From positions 30,805,356-30,869,355 of the forward strand of contig OX463815.1 in the NCBI GenBank assembly GCA_949825045.1: DNA of 64,000 nucleotides, written 5' to 3'. Within the stretch, counting starts at the first letter, position 1. Every line of letters starts with the position of its first letter. The position numbers were made by a program, and so were the translations under genes. This document shows positions 54,896 to 64,000 of the stretch, in pieces. This stretch comes from Argyresthia goedartella. Taxonomy: Eukaryota > Arthropoda > Insecta > Lepidoptera > Argyresthiidae. The notes under the pieces are model-generated. The model searched no databases. It saw only the letters and a program-made list of their open reading frames with translations, and was not told where the DNA came from.

Positions 54896-54954
54896 CTGTC
54901 CAGCAGTATCACAGATTTCCACACAAACAGCCCGGTCGTCCACATCCACCACAA
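54896..54954 (-). CDS. Rho-family GTPase, exon with the switch II motif
   Basis: This 59-nt exon is bounded by TTTGTTCCCAG and a GTCAGT donor. Two bases complete a codon, then VVDVDDRAVCVEICDTAGQ follows. DTAGQ is the G3 motif that positions the catalytic Gln of Ras-superfamily GTPases. It joins DSMSELRALCY of the exon at 29515 in frame, across an intron of about 25.4 kb. The next exon upstream (P-loop GxxxxGK and switch I) was searched for up to 64000 and not recognised, so it lies beyond the window or is too short to see. Confidence 0.85.
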
Positions 54955-55896
54955 CTGGGAACAAAACAAAAATAAAGTTTAGAATAAGTGAGTGTGAGTG
55001 AGTCGTGGTCGTACCGCTGCGGTGTGGTGGTGGTGGTAAAATGTGGTGACGTATGTTTTTAGAAAGCGACAAACGCTCATTTTGGACTTAGTAACGCTCT
55101 GGTATGAAAACGCTGGAATGATATGAAATTAGTACTTATGGTGGGAAGGCGGGTAGGATAGTTCATTACTGTAATAATTGATTTCGGTCTCCAGAGAAGA
55201 CTTCGGTTAGTGCTGAAAATAAGCTTTATTAGGAATTTCGTGGTTTTCTTAGACATTTCTGTCATTAAGACGTAATAATTTGTATGCTTTCAGCAATGCC
55301 CTTGCTTGCTCTACTAAACTCTTATTGTAAATTAACTTTACTTACATATTTATGTCATTAAAATTGATTGAAAGTTATAAAATAGTCCCTTTATAAGAGA
55401 AAGAGGCGATAAGAGGCGAGAAAGATATTTCCCCACGGTTGAGGGTCTTGTGTTAAATTCCTAGAACGGATTAACGCATAAAAATTGTTTTCGCATTACC
55501 TGCTCGACAACGCGCACTTATACATATATCATGCAAATCTTACGTAAAGCAATTAATAATAGCCCTTGGCTTTAGCCGGGTCATAATTTTGGACTGAATT
55601 GCATTATAACCCGCTGGTTAATAATGTCATTTTAACTTTTGATGGTTCTTATTCTCGCTCGGGGTTGGAGGCGGCACGCGGCGCGGCACCCTCACTAACT
55701 CATTGGAATACACTTTAAACTAAAAAAAGCCGCGAGTGTTGCAAGAAGCTGCAATATATGTAGAACAACTGCAAAGATTCTAAGAAAATTGAAGATAACA
55801 TTCTATTATCTTTCCACAACTGGACTAATGAAGCCAACATTAATATTCACTTTTAATTAACTTTAATAAAATTCAGTTTTAGTAGCTTTGCCTTTT
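54955..55896. other. GTPase intron segment, nothing coding
   Basis: It is AT-rich apart from a GC-rich patch at about 55660-55700 (GGCGGCACGCGGCGCGGCAC). A GTG-rich stretch lies at 54990-55040. No element or RNA was recognised. Confidence 0.45.
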
Positions 55897-56200
55897 TTAT
55901 TGTCTCAAGAATGGTGAGAAAAGCAGAGTATTCTCCACGGGGATTAAACTGTTTTGTCTTGGGTGCGTTTGAATCCCTCTCTGCACTCCGGACTCAGTAA
56001 AATCCCTCGCTACGCTCGGGAATTGACTTAAGGCACCCTCGCTGCGCTCGGGAGTTAAATACTTCGTTACGTTCAGGATATCACGCCCTTGACTTAAAGC
56101 AGTGATTAATCCGCTGGTGTAATCTTCGATTTTTACTTTGATTAGAGTAATTCTATCATTTGTCTTTTGAATAGTACTTACATTGCAGATTGACATTTAC
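55897..56200 (-). repeat. Repeat with CTCGCTACGCTCGGGA palindromic motifs
   Basis: CCTCGCTACGCTCGGGA (55999) and CCTCGCTGCGCTCGGGAG (56036) are spaced 37 nt apart, with a weaker third, CTTCGTTACGTTCAGGA, following. The opposite strand is open for 99 codons, with ATG at 56196, but the peptide consists largely of these motifs. It is probably a non-coding repeat; a short coding role is possible but unsupported. Confidence 0.55.
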
Positions 56201-56584
56201 CATTAATCTCTTAATCTTATTATAAATAAACATTATATCGTGAGATTGAGTAATACAATACCTCTAATAACTAGAAGATGTAATATTTGTTGCTCAACAA
56301 TACACCTATAGCTAGATAACTAAATTGTAAAAGGTCGAATTGACAACATTTGCATGGCATTTATACGTCACTGTATATGAGCAGCACTCTGTACCATCAT
56401 GAGTAGACAAATACACAGTAAACATGTTTCAACTTTCGCCAACATTTAGATTTACAAGGTAACTAAGCAATACAAACACTATCAGCCAGTTACAGAAAAG
56501 ATCTTTAAATCTTAAATCCCCGATAAACACTAATGGCGTCTCAGTTCCATAAGATTTTGATTTTTTTGGGTTCCATATCTCACA
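56201..56584. other. AT-rich interval, nothing recognised
   Basis: No gene, TIR or tandem repeat was supported. Confidence 0.5.
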
Positions 56585-56805
56585 GGACGGCCTCTGTGGC
56601 GCAGCGGTTGTGGCTCTGCCTACCATGCGAGAGGTCCCGGGTTCGATCCCCGGCTGGGGGTAATGAAAAAAAAAAAAAAAAAAAAAAAAAAAAACAATCC
56701 CCAGGTCTTGGATGTTTATATGTGTGTGACGTCGCTGTTTCTGGTTACCACGACACAGGGTATCCTAGTGTGGGGCCAGAAGCAATGTATGTGCCTGTAT
56801 GTAAA
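56585..56805 (+). mobile_element. SINE, second type, with internal A29 tract
   Basis: The tRNA-like head reads GGCCTCTGTGGCGCAGCGGT with A box TGGCGCAGCGG and B box GGTTCGATCCC, followed at once by 29 consecutive A residues (56666-56694). The tail has CCAGGTCTTGGATGTTTATA and CAGGGTATCCTAGTGTGGGG. It is the same family as the decayed copy at 13880. The A tract marks head-body junction slippage or a dimeric structure. Confidence 0.85.
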
Positions 56806-56819
56806 TGTTTATTGTTTAC

Positions 56820-57615
56820 AGGTAAAAAAGGAATCCTTATAGGATCACTCGCGTGTCTGTATCAGTCGCGTGTCTGTCCGCCTGTCTGTCACAGGCACTT
56901 TTCTCAGGAACTATAATAAATCTTGTCTTGAAATTTTCTGTAAAAATTCTTTACCCGCATGAAAAAGATATTGCCTACAAAAAAGTGGAGGGGGTAAATG
57001 AAATAATGAAAAAAAAAAACACCGTAATAACTCCTGTAGGGTATCGTTGAAACCGGCTCTTTATAGATAAACTTTTCATTTTATTTTTAATTTAGTTTTG
57101 ATAACTTTAGAAGTTATGATCAAAGAAGTGAAAAAAATGCCCCCCCCCCCCTTATCTCCGAAAATACAGAGTCTAAAATAATATTCAGTTAAGCCAAAGA
57201 TTACAGGAAAACCAAACCGGAATTGCCAAGGTTTTTTATTTATCCGTAAACCATATCCAAACTAATAAATGCACCTGGGCCCCAATTCTGTAATGGAGAA
57301 TGCATCGCAATCGCATCGCGACCACTCCAAAGGGCGCAAAACGTCGCATTTGAGAGTCAGTCTCCAAACAAAATGGGTGCCGCCACAGATATCGCTGTGG
57401 GTGCCGCCGACAAGCCAAACACGGCATTCGCGAGCGAGCGCGATCAAGCTCTCCCCAGTACAGAATTGAGCCCTTGGTTACGTACATGGAGTATGAAAGT
57501 AGCTGTCCAAAATGTAAGTAATGTAAAATCCAAACTATTCACTCGACACCATTGCCTATCGTTGAACGGTGGCACGGAGCCTTTCGTGCGCGAGTCCGAC
57601 TCGCTCTTGACCATT
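56820..57615 (+). repeat. GGGTTCCGTACC-type repeat, long copy with nested MITE
   Basis: The left part has GTGTCTGTCCGCCTGTCTGT and TTCTCAGGAAC. The right part has ACGGTGGCACGGAGCCTTTCG and CGACTCGCTCTTGACCA, matching the two ends of the copy at 10748. The middle is longer and diverged and includes a run of 12 C at about 57139. A MITE (57279-57473) interrupts GCACCTGG and TTGGTTACGTACATGGAGT. Confidence 0.75.
57279..57473. mobile_element. CpG-rich MITE with CCCAATTCTGTA inverted repeats
   Basis: The left end GCCCCAATTCTGTA and the right end TACAGAATTGAGCCC are inverted repeats of about 14 bp. The interior is far richer in CpG than its surroundings, with CATCGCAATCGCATCGCGAC and CGCGAGCGAGCGCGATC. 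Its host repeat continues on both sides, which fixes its borders to within a few bases. Confidence 0.78.
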
Positions 57616-58687
57616 TTTTATTACAAGACATGGCTCTCATTTCTGTTCATGACAGTTCACCCGCCGCGCCGTGGCGTTAACCCCATTAGCGTTTTGGGGG
57701 ACTTTAAAATTTAAAGGTCGTTTTACAGAAACGTTCTTTAAATTTTAAAGCGACATGTGTATGTATTCTGCAGTATTTTGTACAACTCGTTTATCTAAAA
57801 AATAAAACTTAAACAGATGTTACACACTAATTAAATCCTACTCCCTAAGCAATATAAATTTCGTGTAGCTAAATTAATTTTTCACGGTAATTAAATAGCT
57901 TAGAAGCATGGACGATGCTTAGAAGAGTGAATTTCTCAAGAGCATTTTTTCGCGGCGTGACGGAAAATCAGGTTGTAAAATGTAGTACCGTGATATTTAT
58001 TTACGGTTTTAGCCATAACTATCTATTGCAGGCCACATATATTAATTTGTTAAGTAATTTGGAATAAATAATAGAAAATAAAATATCCTCGCGTTTCTAT
58101 TTGGATGGTGCGTTAAGAAACCTGTTTGATGGATATTCCTGACAGTCACACAAAAGTTACTCAATAAATTTAAAACAAAACTTCACAAATATGATCTTAA
58201 TGGTGTAATCCAATGGTATATAAATGTAGCCCATGAATATCACCACCGAGGGGCGCATGCCTTTACCCGGATACGAGTAAAAATATTGAGCCATACTCCG
58301 CAACGCTGGCTCAGTGCGGGTTGGTGGAGGTTTTTTTTATTAGTTCAAGTAGCGATAGCAGCCGCACCTACAGCTTAACTGTCATCCGAACACGGAACGT
58401 CCGATAGTTACCTATCTTACTGGTACACGGTCAGCACTGGTTTTGAACCTGCATCTCCTGCATGATAAGCAAGCTTGAAACCCAGTCGGCCATGGAGCTC
58501 TTAATGCGATCCAATGATAGATTTGTTTTTATTTTGCAACTAATCCAAGATATTGTCGATAAGATGCGTCCGCGCAGCAGCAATTATGGTAGATTTTGGT
58601 GGTACTAATAAAACACCCCCTAAATCTTTCGATATCGAATAAGACTGATATAAGGCCCTAATTAACAATCATTCTTTGGTTCCCACA
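57616..58687. other. AT-rich interval with RTE-like and tRNA-like repeat phrases
   Basis: At 58290-58325 the phrase CTCCGCAACGCTGGCTCAGT followed by GCGGGTTGGTGGAGG is a common lepidopteran repeat string. At 58440-58500 a decayed tRNA-like 3' half appears on the minus strand. No gene is supported. Confidence 0.5.
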
Positions 58688-58930
58688 CTTGGACACCATT
58701 TACACACATTGATCTAGCCCCACTAGGATTCCCTGTATCTTGGGTACTAGACAATGATTCACATAGGTACTTTTATATAGATAAATATTATACTTAGATA
58801 GATAAACAACCATGACTAGAGAACAAACATCCGTTCTCATCAAAAAGAAATTTGCCCCCACCGGGATTCGAACCCGGGACCCTTGGCTTCGTAGGCAGCG
58901 TCACTGCCGACTCGGCCATTCGGGTCGTCA
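58688..58930 (-). mobile_element. tRNA-derived SINE
   Basis: It is the same family as 12872 in reverse: head TGACGACCCGAATGGCCGAG at 58930, B box GGTTCGAATCCCGG, tail TACTAGTCATGG-like text and GATCAATGTGTGTAAATGGT at the left end. Confidence 0.85.
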
Positions 58931-60379
58931 AAAGTTCACTAGGCTCTGCCTGTCTCCTAGGAGCCAAACTAAATAACTGGTCACCCGATTCATTCAAATA
59001 AGAGCTCAAATAACAGAGAAGAATATGTACTACTTTTACCCGTTTTCCAACTAAAAAAAAAACATGTAAGTATGTCGTGGTTTTTGGAAAAATGTAATTA
59101 TGTTTTTGAGCCTTACCTCTTGAATACTTTCCGTTATAGTTTTAAATTTTATAACCATGGCATAAGGTTCACAATAGCGACCCGTCCCAACCTCCCTCGG
59201 TTTTTGAGAGGTTAAGTACAATATTTTATTTCGATTGGTATAAGAATTGGTAGCGCTCAGGTAATTTTTAAATATAATGGCAGTGTGTTATCTCGAATTC
59301 TTATTAAAACAGCCATAGTTGCAAAACCTAATTTTTATTGAAGAAATTTTAGTGGTTTTACAACCACCAAAATATTGAACTTAAATAATAACTTAATAAG
59401 TTCAATAATTCTGGAATTATTTGAACTTTTTTAGTTTATCTTGCGTTCCACTTAAAGGAAGGGTTATTGCTTAAAAATACATCAGTTTGCCAAAAATATT
59501 CCACCAAAATTGGCCACCGACTTCATAAAAAAGTATAGTTGTTGAAATTCACTCAGAGCTGAAAGTTGATCACTAGGATCAAACCTATGAAAATCTAGAT
59601 GTGCTGTCGTGTTACAGAAGTGTTATCTTCACCGATTGTTATGTTAACGTGAGAATTTTAAACTACTACCCGATTAGTCCAGTTCTATACTCGTGTTAAA
59701 TCTGGGCCACTTTATCATCTACGTGTAATGACCATTTACGTTATATGTGGAAGTAATGAAACATAACAATTCACTAGTGGGTCTGTGATCTGTAGACCTC
59801 GCGGGTCTTTTGGTGGAAACCTGAACTTCTAACATATAAACTTATGGATGCACCTGGTTACATACATGAAGTAGTCACACCAATAACATTGTTAATTGTT
59901 ATCTACATTTAGCGTTCCAAAATTCAACCTATTGACTAGGCATTTAAATTTTATACCCATGTCAATCTCACGGTCTCCACAAATCCAACACCTAACTTGT
60001 CAAAATCGGTCAAGCCGTTTGGGCAGTAGCGTTTTTTACATTTTTAACTACATATCTATTTATTTATTTAGGGGTTACGAACAGGAAAGGTTACATAAAA
60101 AATATAGAAAGGATAAATACACAATTACTTAAAATCTAAGAAATCCCTCGGGGTATCCCACTTGTTAGTTAAGTGGTGGAAGAAGTGAGCTCTTAGGGAA
60201 CAACAAACTCTGTGAATTAATAGTCTCTGGTCTAACCAAAAAGAATACAAAAATAAAAAGTAAAATATTACATCTAACGTGACTAGCGTGAATCTGCGTG
60301 CAAAGTGCAACGCACCCACAGTGAAAAATAAGGAGAACAATTTAAATGACCACAATTAAAAAAAAAATCTTACCAAACG
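58931..60379. other. AT-rich interval, nothing coding
   Basis: It contains fragments of the GGGTTCC-type repeat near 59840 (ACTTATGGATGCACCTGGTT) and another short phrase at 60000-60030 (TCAAAATCGGTCAAGCCGTT). ORFs here lack motifs. Confidence 0.5.
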
Positions 60380-60460
60380 GTGTAAATGATCACCAAAGGT
60401 TGCAGAAAATATCAGGGCAAAATACTGCGGTAGCTTAGGTGAAGGGTAAAGGGGGTGAGT
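60380..60460. repeat. GCGAAGC MITE fragment
   Basis: AAATATCAGGGCAAAATACTGCGG and TAGCTTAGGTGAAGGGTAAAGGG (each shown in part by position) are the right half of the family in reverse. GTAAATGATCACCAAAGG precedes it, as in the composite insertion at 44513. Confidence 0.75.
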
Positions 60461-61587
60461 ATATCGCCACCATTTAGACTTGAAAAGAGATGAATTGAGA
60501 AAAAATCCATATAATTATCGAACCTGCTCACAAAATTACACGAGTTTCGTTTGAGAAATGCGACCTTTAGAGGGGAACATCTGGACAGACATCCAGACGT
60601 ACCAAGCTGAGACGGAGACGCTTGGATCGCTCAGTCAATAAACATGCGCATACGTTGCTGCTGGCCCTACACTGTGATACCCTGTGCTAGGGGAACCAGA
60701 ACCAGCTATCTCACAGACAACATATTAACATCCAAACTCAGATACTTATATGTGAACGTGAGCTCGCTAGTTACTCAAATAGCCTACACCCAGAAATATC
60801 TACATATGTTGTTTGAGAATTTTAACACAATTTTGACACTTGGGTTGTGTAATATCTTGCGTGCTCACGAATGAAATGTCTATAAACTTTATATATTACG
60901 AAAGAACCATGCAACGTAGATTACCACAAGTTAACACACTACGCATTAAATTACCAGTTAAAAATTTAAAAATATAGATTTTAAACAAAAACGTATTTTA
61001 ACTAATTAATTTATTAATACAATTCTGCACACAGATTGTCAGAACAGAGCACAGATACTATAATCAATAATATAACAGAGTGACACAATGAAGATGGATC
61101 CGCCAAATCGTTGTTTACTACTTTCCTCGGGCATAAAAACACAGACTGTATCTGACACTGCCTGTTATGAACATAACAGGGGGAAATCAGGAATTTTTGA
61201 GTTATTTTGAATAAATTTTCAGCATAATTGTTTGAATTGATTCCCCACTCACATCGTATATCTCGGAATGGCGCAGCATTCCAGCTTGATCTAGTTACAG
61301 ACTACACGAAACGTCTCGGCCTGCTACCCTGGCCTGGATACGCTCCGTAGACCCAGCCTGGGAGGAGTTTGTGAAAAGAACACCTTGTTGCCAGAGGCAA
61401 CTCAACCCAAAGATTTAAGATTCAAAATCGCTTAAGTGTTGTGTTTTGTTTCTCACTGCTGGGCAAAGGAGTCCCCTTTCTTAGACCATTTAATCCTATC
61501 ATGTTCTGCCCCCGCCCCCACTCTTGACCTGCCCCTACGTCGCTATTGGCACCCGAGCATTGCCAAAACATAAAAAGCGGCCAAGTT
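60461..61587. other. Interval without a recognised gene
   Basis: At 60545-60660 the text AGAGGGGAACATCTGGACAG and GCTGAGACGGAGACGCTTGG looks repeat-derived. At 61455-61480 CACTGCTGGGCAAAGGAGTC is a short lepidopteran repeat phrase. A GC-richer block at 61260-61400 shows no frame or splice pattern that I can support. Confidence 0.45.
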
Positions 61588-61815
61588 TGACGACCCGAAT
61601 GGCCGAGTCGGCAGTACCTACGAAGCCAGGGGTCCCGGGTTCAAGTCCCGGTGGGGGAAAATATTTGTTTGATGTCAACGGATGCTTGTACCCTAGTCAT
61701 GGTTGTTTATCTATCTAAGTATAATATTTATCTATATATGGGTAAGTATGTGTATCGTTGTCTTGTACCCAAGATACAAGAAATTATAATTTGGGGCTAG
61801 ATCAATGTGTGTAGT
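61588..61815 (+). mobile_element. tRNA-derived SINE
   Basis: The head TGACGACCCGAATGGCCGAG has a small deletion after GCAGT. The B box is GGTTCAAGTCCCGG, and the tail has TACCCTAGTCATGGTTGT to GATCAATGTGTGT. It is the same family as 12872. Confidence 0.85.
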
Positions 61816-62305
61816 ACGAGTTGGAGTCGCGGTTCGTCACCAATCGCATTTTTTTGTGAAAGAGCTTAATAATTTAGGGTTTGCAGATTCTATCCTTTAC
61901 TTGTGATATAAGACCTTGCTTCTTGCTCATGATTCTAGGTCTACGGGAAGCATCCTATAAGTTTTGATTCCCTTGCGATTATTGAGCAGATTACCTATAA
62001 GTTAGATTTTTCCACAATTTTTCCAAAATATGATATATTTTCGAGTACCTAAGGAAAAGGGTCTTCACCTACGGACAGACAGACGGACATCGAAGTATTC
62101 CTATAAGAGTATTTTTCTTAATTTTAAGGCACGGAACCCTAAGAACGCCTTTTCGCTACGTTGTATCTCTTGGAACACTGTGGGAGAAGCAGCGACTATC
62201 TATGCATGAGTGTGTTGCCTACGTCCATCAGTATGAAACCGATTTGATCAGAGCAACGTTATTTGTCTCGTCTCCAAACATTACTGGCTAAATGTGTATA
62301 CTCCA
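61816..62305. other. Interval with reverse GGGTTCC-type trace
   Basis: At 62070-62145 ACGGACAGACAGACGGACAT followed by GCACGGAACCCTAAG is the reverse of the GGGTTCCGTACC repeat. At 62173 GAACACTGTGGGAGAAGCAG is a scrap of the second LINE family's 3' UTR. Nothing coding was seen. Confidence 0.5.
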
Positions 62306-62852
62306 TTTCATGTACCATGGCCCGATGCACTTGAGACGGTCATTAGGCGTTAACAATAGGATTAGTGATAACAAAAGATACCTGGCCAGACCCTTTTGCG
62401 GCGTGGTATTTTACATGCAACCTAATGATCTTGATCGTTTAACCTAGTAATCAACATAAACAATATTTCATGTTAGTTGTCATCTGAGTTGTTATATATA
62501 ATTAATTTTTGCCTTTAAATATTTAAAATTGTTAAATATTTTATATAATTAATGTACATGTTTTTAAAGTTATTAAATTAAGTTAGTCTTAAAGCTGATT
62601 GTTATTATTTTATTGACACAATTTTTTTTGATTTAACTCATGTTAGCTATTATTATGAAATACCGTAAACAACTTATATTTCGTATTTTTATTTTCAAGT
62701 ATATACCAAAATGTTTTAGTCACGCTTTAGTTGCATGCAGGTTGGACCGACGCGTGCCATTTTGAAGTGCTCCTAATTAGATAACAAAAGGCAAACATTA
62801 TGAGCCCTATTGTTAAGCTTCAAGTGCATCGGGCCATGGTATATGAAATAGA
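62306..62852. repeat. Inverted repeat pair of about 45-55 bp
   Basis: ATTTCATGTACCATGGCCCG with ATGCACTTGAGACGG and AACAATAGG lies at about 62309-62361. Its reverse counterpart, CCTATTGTTAAG then CTTCAAGTGCATCGGGCCAT, lies at about 62806-62852. About 440 bp of AT-rich DNA separates them. It may be the TIRs of a small element or an inverted scrap of the same sequence. Confidence 0.75.
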
Positions 62853-63102
62853 GTATACAGGTCTATAGGGACAAGCGTGACACTATGTTGGTATGGTTTC
62901 CATGGAACTGTTTCACCGTGAAACTTGTTCACAAATGGTGTTCCTACCATAATCGCCAATTTTCTAGTCCCCTGAATGCCGTTTGGAGGTGGTAGCGACG
63001 CATAGGTACTGTCGCGCACGAACATGTTATCCCTACAAATAATCATTATTGTGAGGCAAGAATACTTGACAATATGTGAGAGAAAAATATTAGAGCACAA
63101 TC

Positions 63103-63342
63103 TTACACAAATCGAACTAGGCCATACTAAGCTCAATAAGTCTTGTGCTATACCCATAACACAAGACTTATTGTAGTAAATATTTACTTATGCAAATACT
63201 TATGTAAATACATAGAAAATATCCAAGACTAAGAAACAAATATTCATGCTCATCACACAAATATTTGCCCTTACCGGGATTCGAACCCAGGACCGTCAGC
63301 TTCGTAAGGAGGTTCCCTACCCGCTAGGCTAAACCGGTCGTC
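63103..63342 (-). mobile_element. tRNA-derived SINE, related subfamily
   Basis: The head at 63342 reads GACGACCGGTTTAGCCTAGC with the A box TAGCCTAGCGGG; the B box is GGTTCGAATCCCGG, followed by GGGCAAATATTTGTGTGATG. The tail contains a hairpin (CACAAGACTTATT and its complement at about 63135-63174) and ends TTCGATTTGTGTAAGATTG. It is a close relative of the 12872 family, with a different tail. Confidence 0.83.
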
Positions 63343-64000
63343 TATGCATGCAATACATTTAAAACGATAAGTTAATAATTTTAGTTCTAATCAAGTGTTA
63401 TCCCACCGCATTCTCGGTAAGTTAATTATGATTAATCTGACAATGGTATACTCCTTCCACTAAGTCTGCTTACACAAAAAATAACAATAGGAAACAACAA
63501 TTTAGATCGCGACTGTACTTTTGAATGTCGCATCGACTCGAGGGACACAGTGCGACTGACGCGAGCTAATCAAAGCTCACGGAATGCGCTAGCCGGCCCG
63601 CGGCCGTAGCCGCGCGTCTCGCACGTCACCTCCCCTCACCTGGTGCGCCTCTGGGTCAGGGGACTACAAACCTGGCACACCTGTAGAACCATGGTATTAC
63701 GAAGACGCTAATGTACGAAATCACGATACGTCATCACGCCTGTGTTAGAAAGAGAGGGTGTGATTCTAACACAGTTCTAAACTTCTAACCCATGCGTGAG
63801 ATGACATATCGTGAATTCGTTCTTGGCTACCTGTATGGTTCTACTATGCTTCCCACAACATTTTTGACTAAACCTTTACATTAATTAAACTCTGTCCAAG
63901 ATGATAAAATATGACGAATTCAAATGACTTTTTGTATCTTCATGGACAACAATATCTACAATTCGTATCTTAACTATTGTTACGTGTTTGATTATAAGAG
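63343..64000. other. Interval with a GC-rich island
   Basis: 63540-63660 is clearly GC-rich (GCTAGCCGGCCCGCGGCCGT and onward). On the minus strand it ends in a 43-nt stretch bounded by TTCTACAG and GTGAGG that could be a small exon of the upstream part of the GTPase gene. No GTPase P-loop is encoded here. The rest is AT-rich. Confidence 0.4.

Noticed and set aside
55897..56196. 99-codon minus-strand ORF
   Set aside because: The peptide is generated by spaced CTCGCTACGCTCGG repeats and resembles no protein; annotated as a repeat instead.
57373..57714. 113-codon ORF over the CpG-rich MITE
   Set aside because: It covers a TIR element and the right end of an interspersed repeat; coding is unlikely.

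Overview
The window looks like nuclear DNA from an insect, most probably a moth or butterfly (Lepidoptera). It is AT-rich, has spliced genes with short GT/AG introns, an arthropod-type hsp70 promoter, tRNA-derived SINEs, and many copies of short repeats that I associate with lepidopteran genomes (the GGGTTCCGTACC repeat and a GCGAAGC-hairpin MITE). No species is claimed. There are no bacterial features, no CRISPR array and no convincing tRNA or rRNA gene.

Host genes are few. An intronless cytosolic hsp70 (15613-17523, +) has a textbook heat-shock promoter at 15345-15477. A two-exon histone-fold gene resembling DNA polymerase epsilon subunit 4 lies at 19121-19995 (-), and its C-terminal end appears frameshifted. 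Three exons of a Rho-family GTPase closest to RhoU/RhoV lie on the minus strand at 54896-54954, 29315-29515 and 26655-26846. One intron of that gene is about 25.4 kb and contains most of the transposons of the window. Its P-loop exon was not found. A possible unidentified last exon is at 20069-20286 (-).

The rest is mobile DNA. The left end (1-8885) holds two RNase-H-type non-LTR retrotransposons of one family, head to head; the right one is flanked by a 12-bp target-site duplication. A 4-kb repeat (A, 9082-13115) returns at 42467-51905 (B). In B it is split by a 1.09-kb hAT remnant with an 8-bp TSD, a 343-bp insertion with a 10-bp duplication, an apparently intact 3.04-kb hAT transposon with an 8-bp TSD, and a 1.85-kb Crypton-like element encoding a complete tyrosine recombinase. 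Copy A is the empty site for each, so the boundaries can be read to the base or nearly so.

Between them (34117-42447) is a pogo/Tigger-type transposon. Its transposase (psq HTH, CENP-B HTH, DDE_1 and a C-terminal PHD finger) is cut after codon 44 by a nested 4.37-kb LINE whose own ORF1 also carries a PHD-like finger. A 1.3-kb foldback repeat lies at 30891-32190, and two copies of a third LINE family at 23040-24725 and 26880-28745. The region from 51.9 to 64 kb is mostly unannotatable AT-rich DNA with SINEs and MITEs.

The host genes do not form an operon or pathway. The interest lies in the TE stratigraphy, in two elements that still look coding-competent (hAT and Crypton-like), and in how TE insertions sit against host exons.
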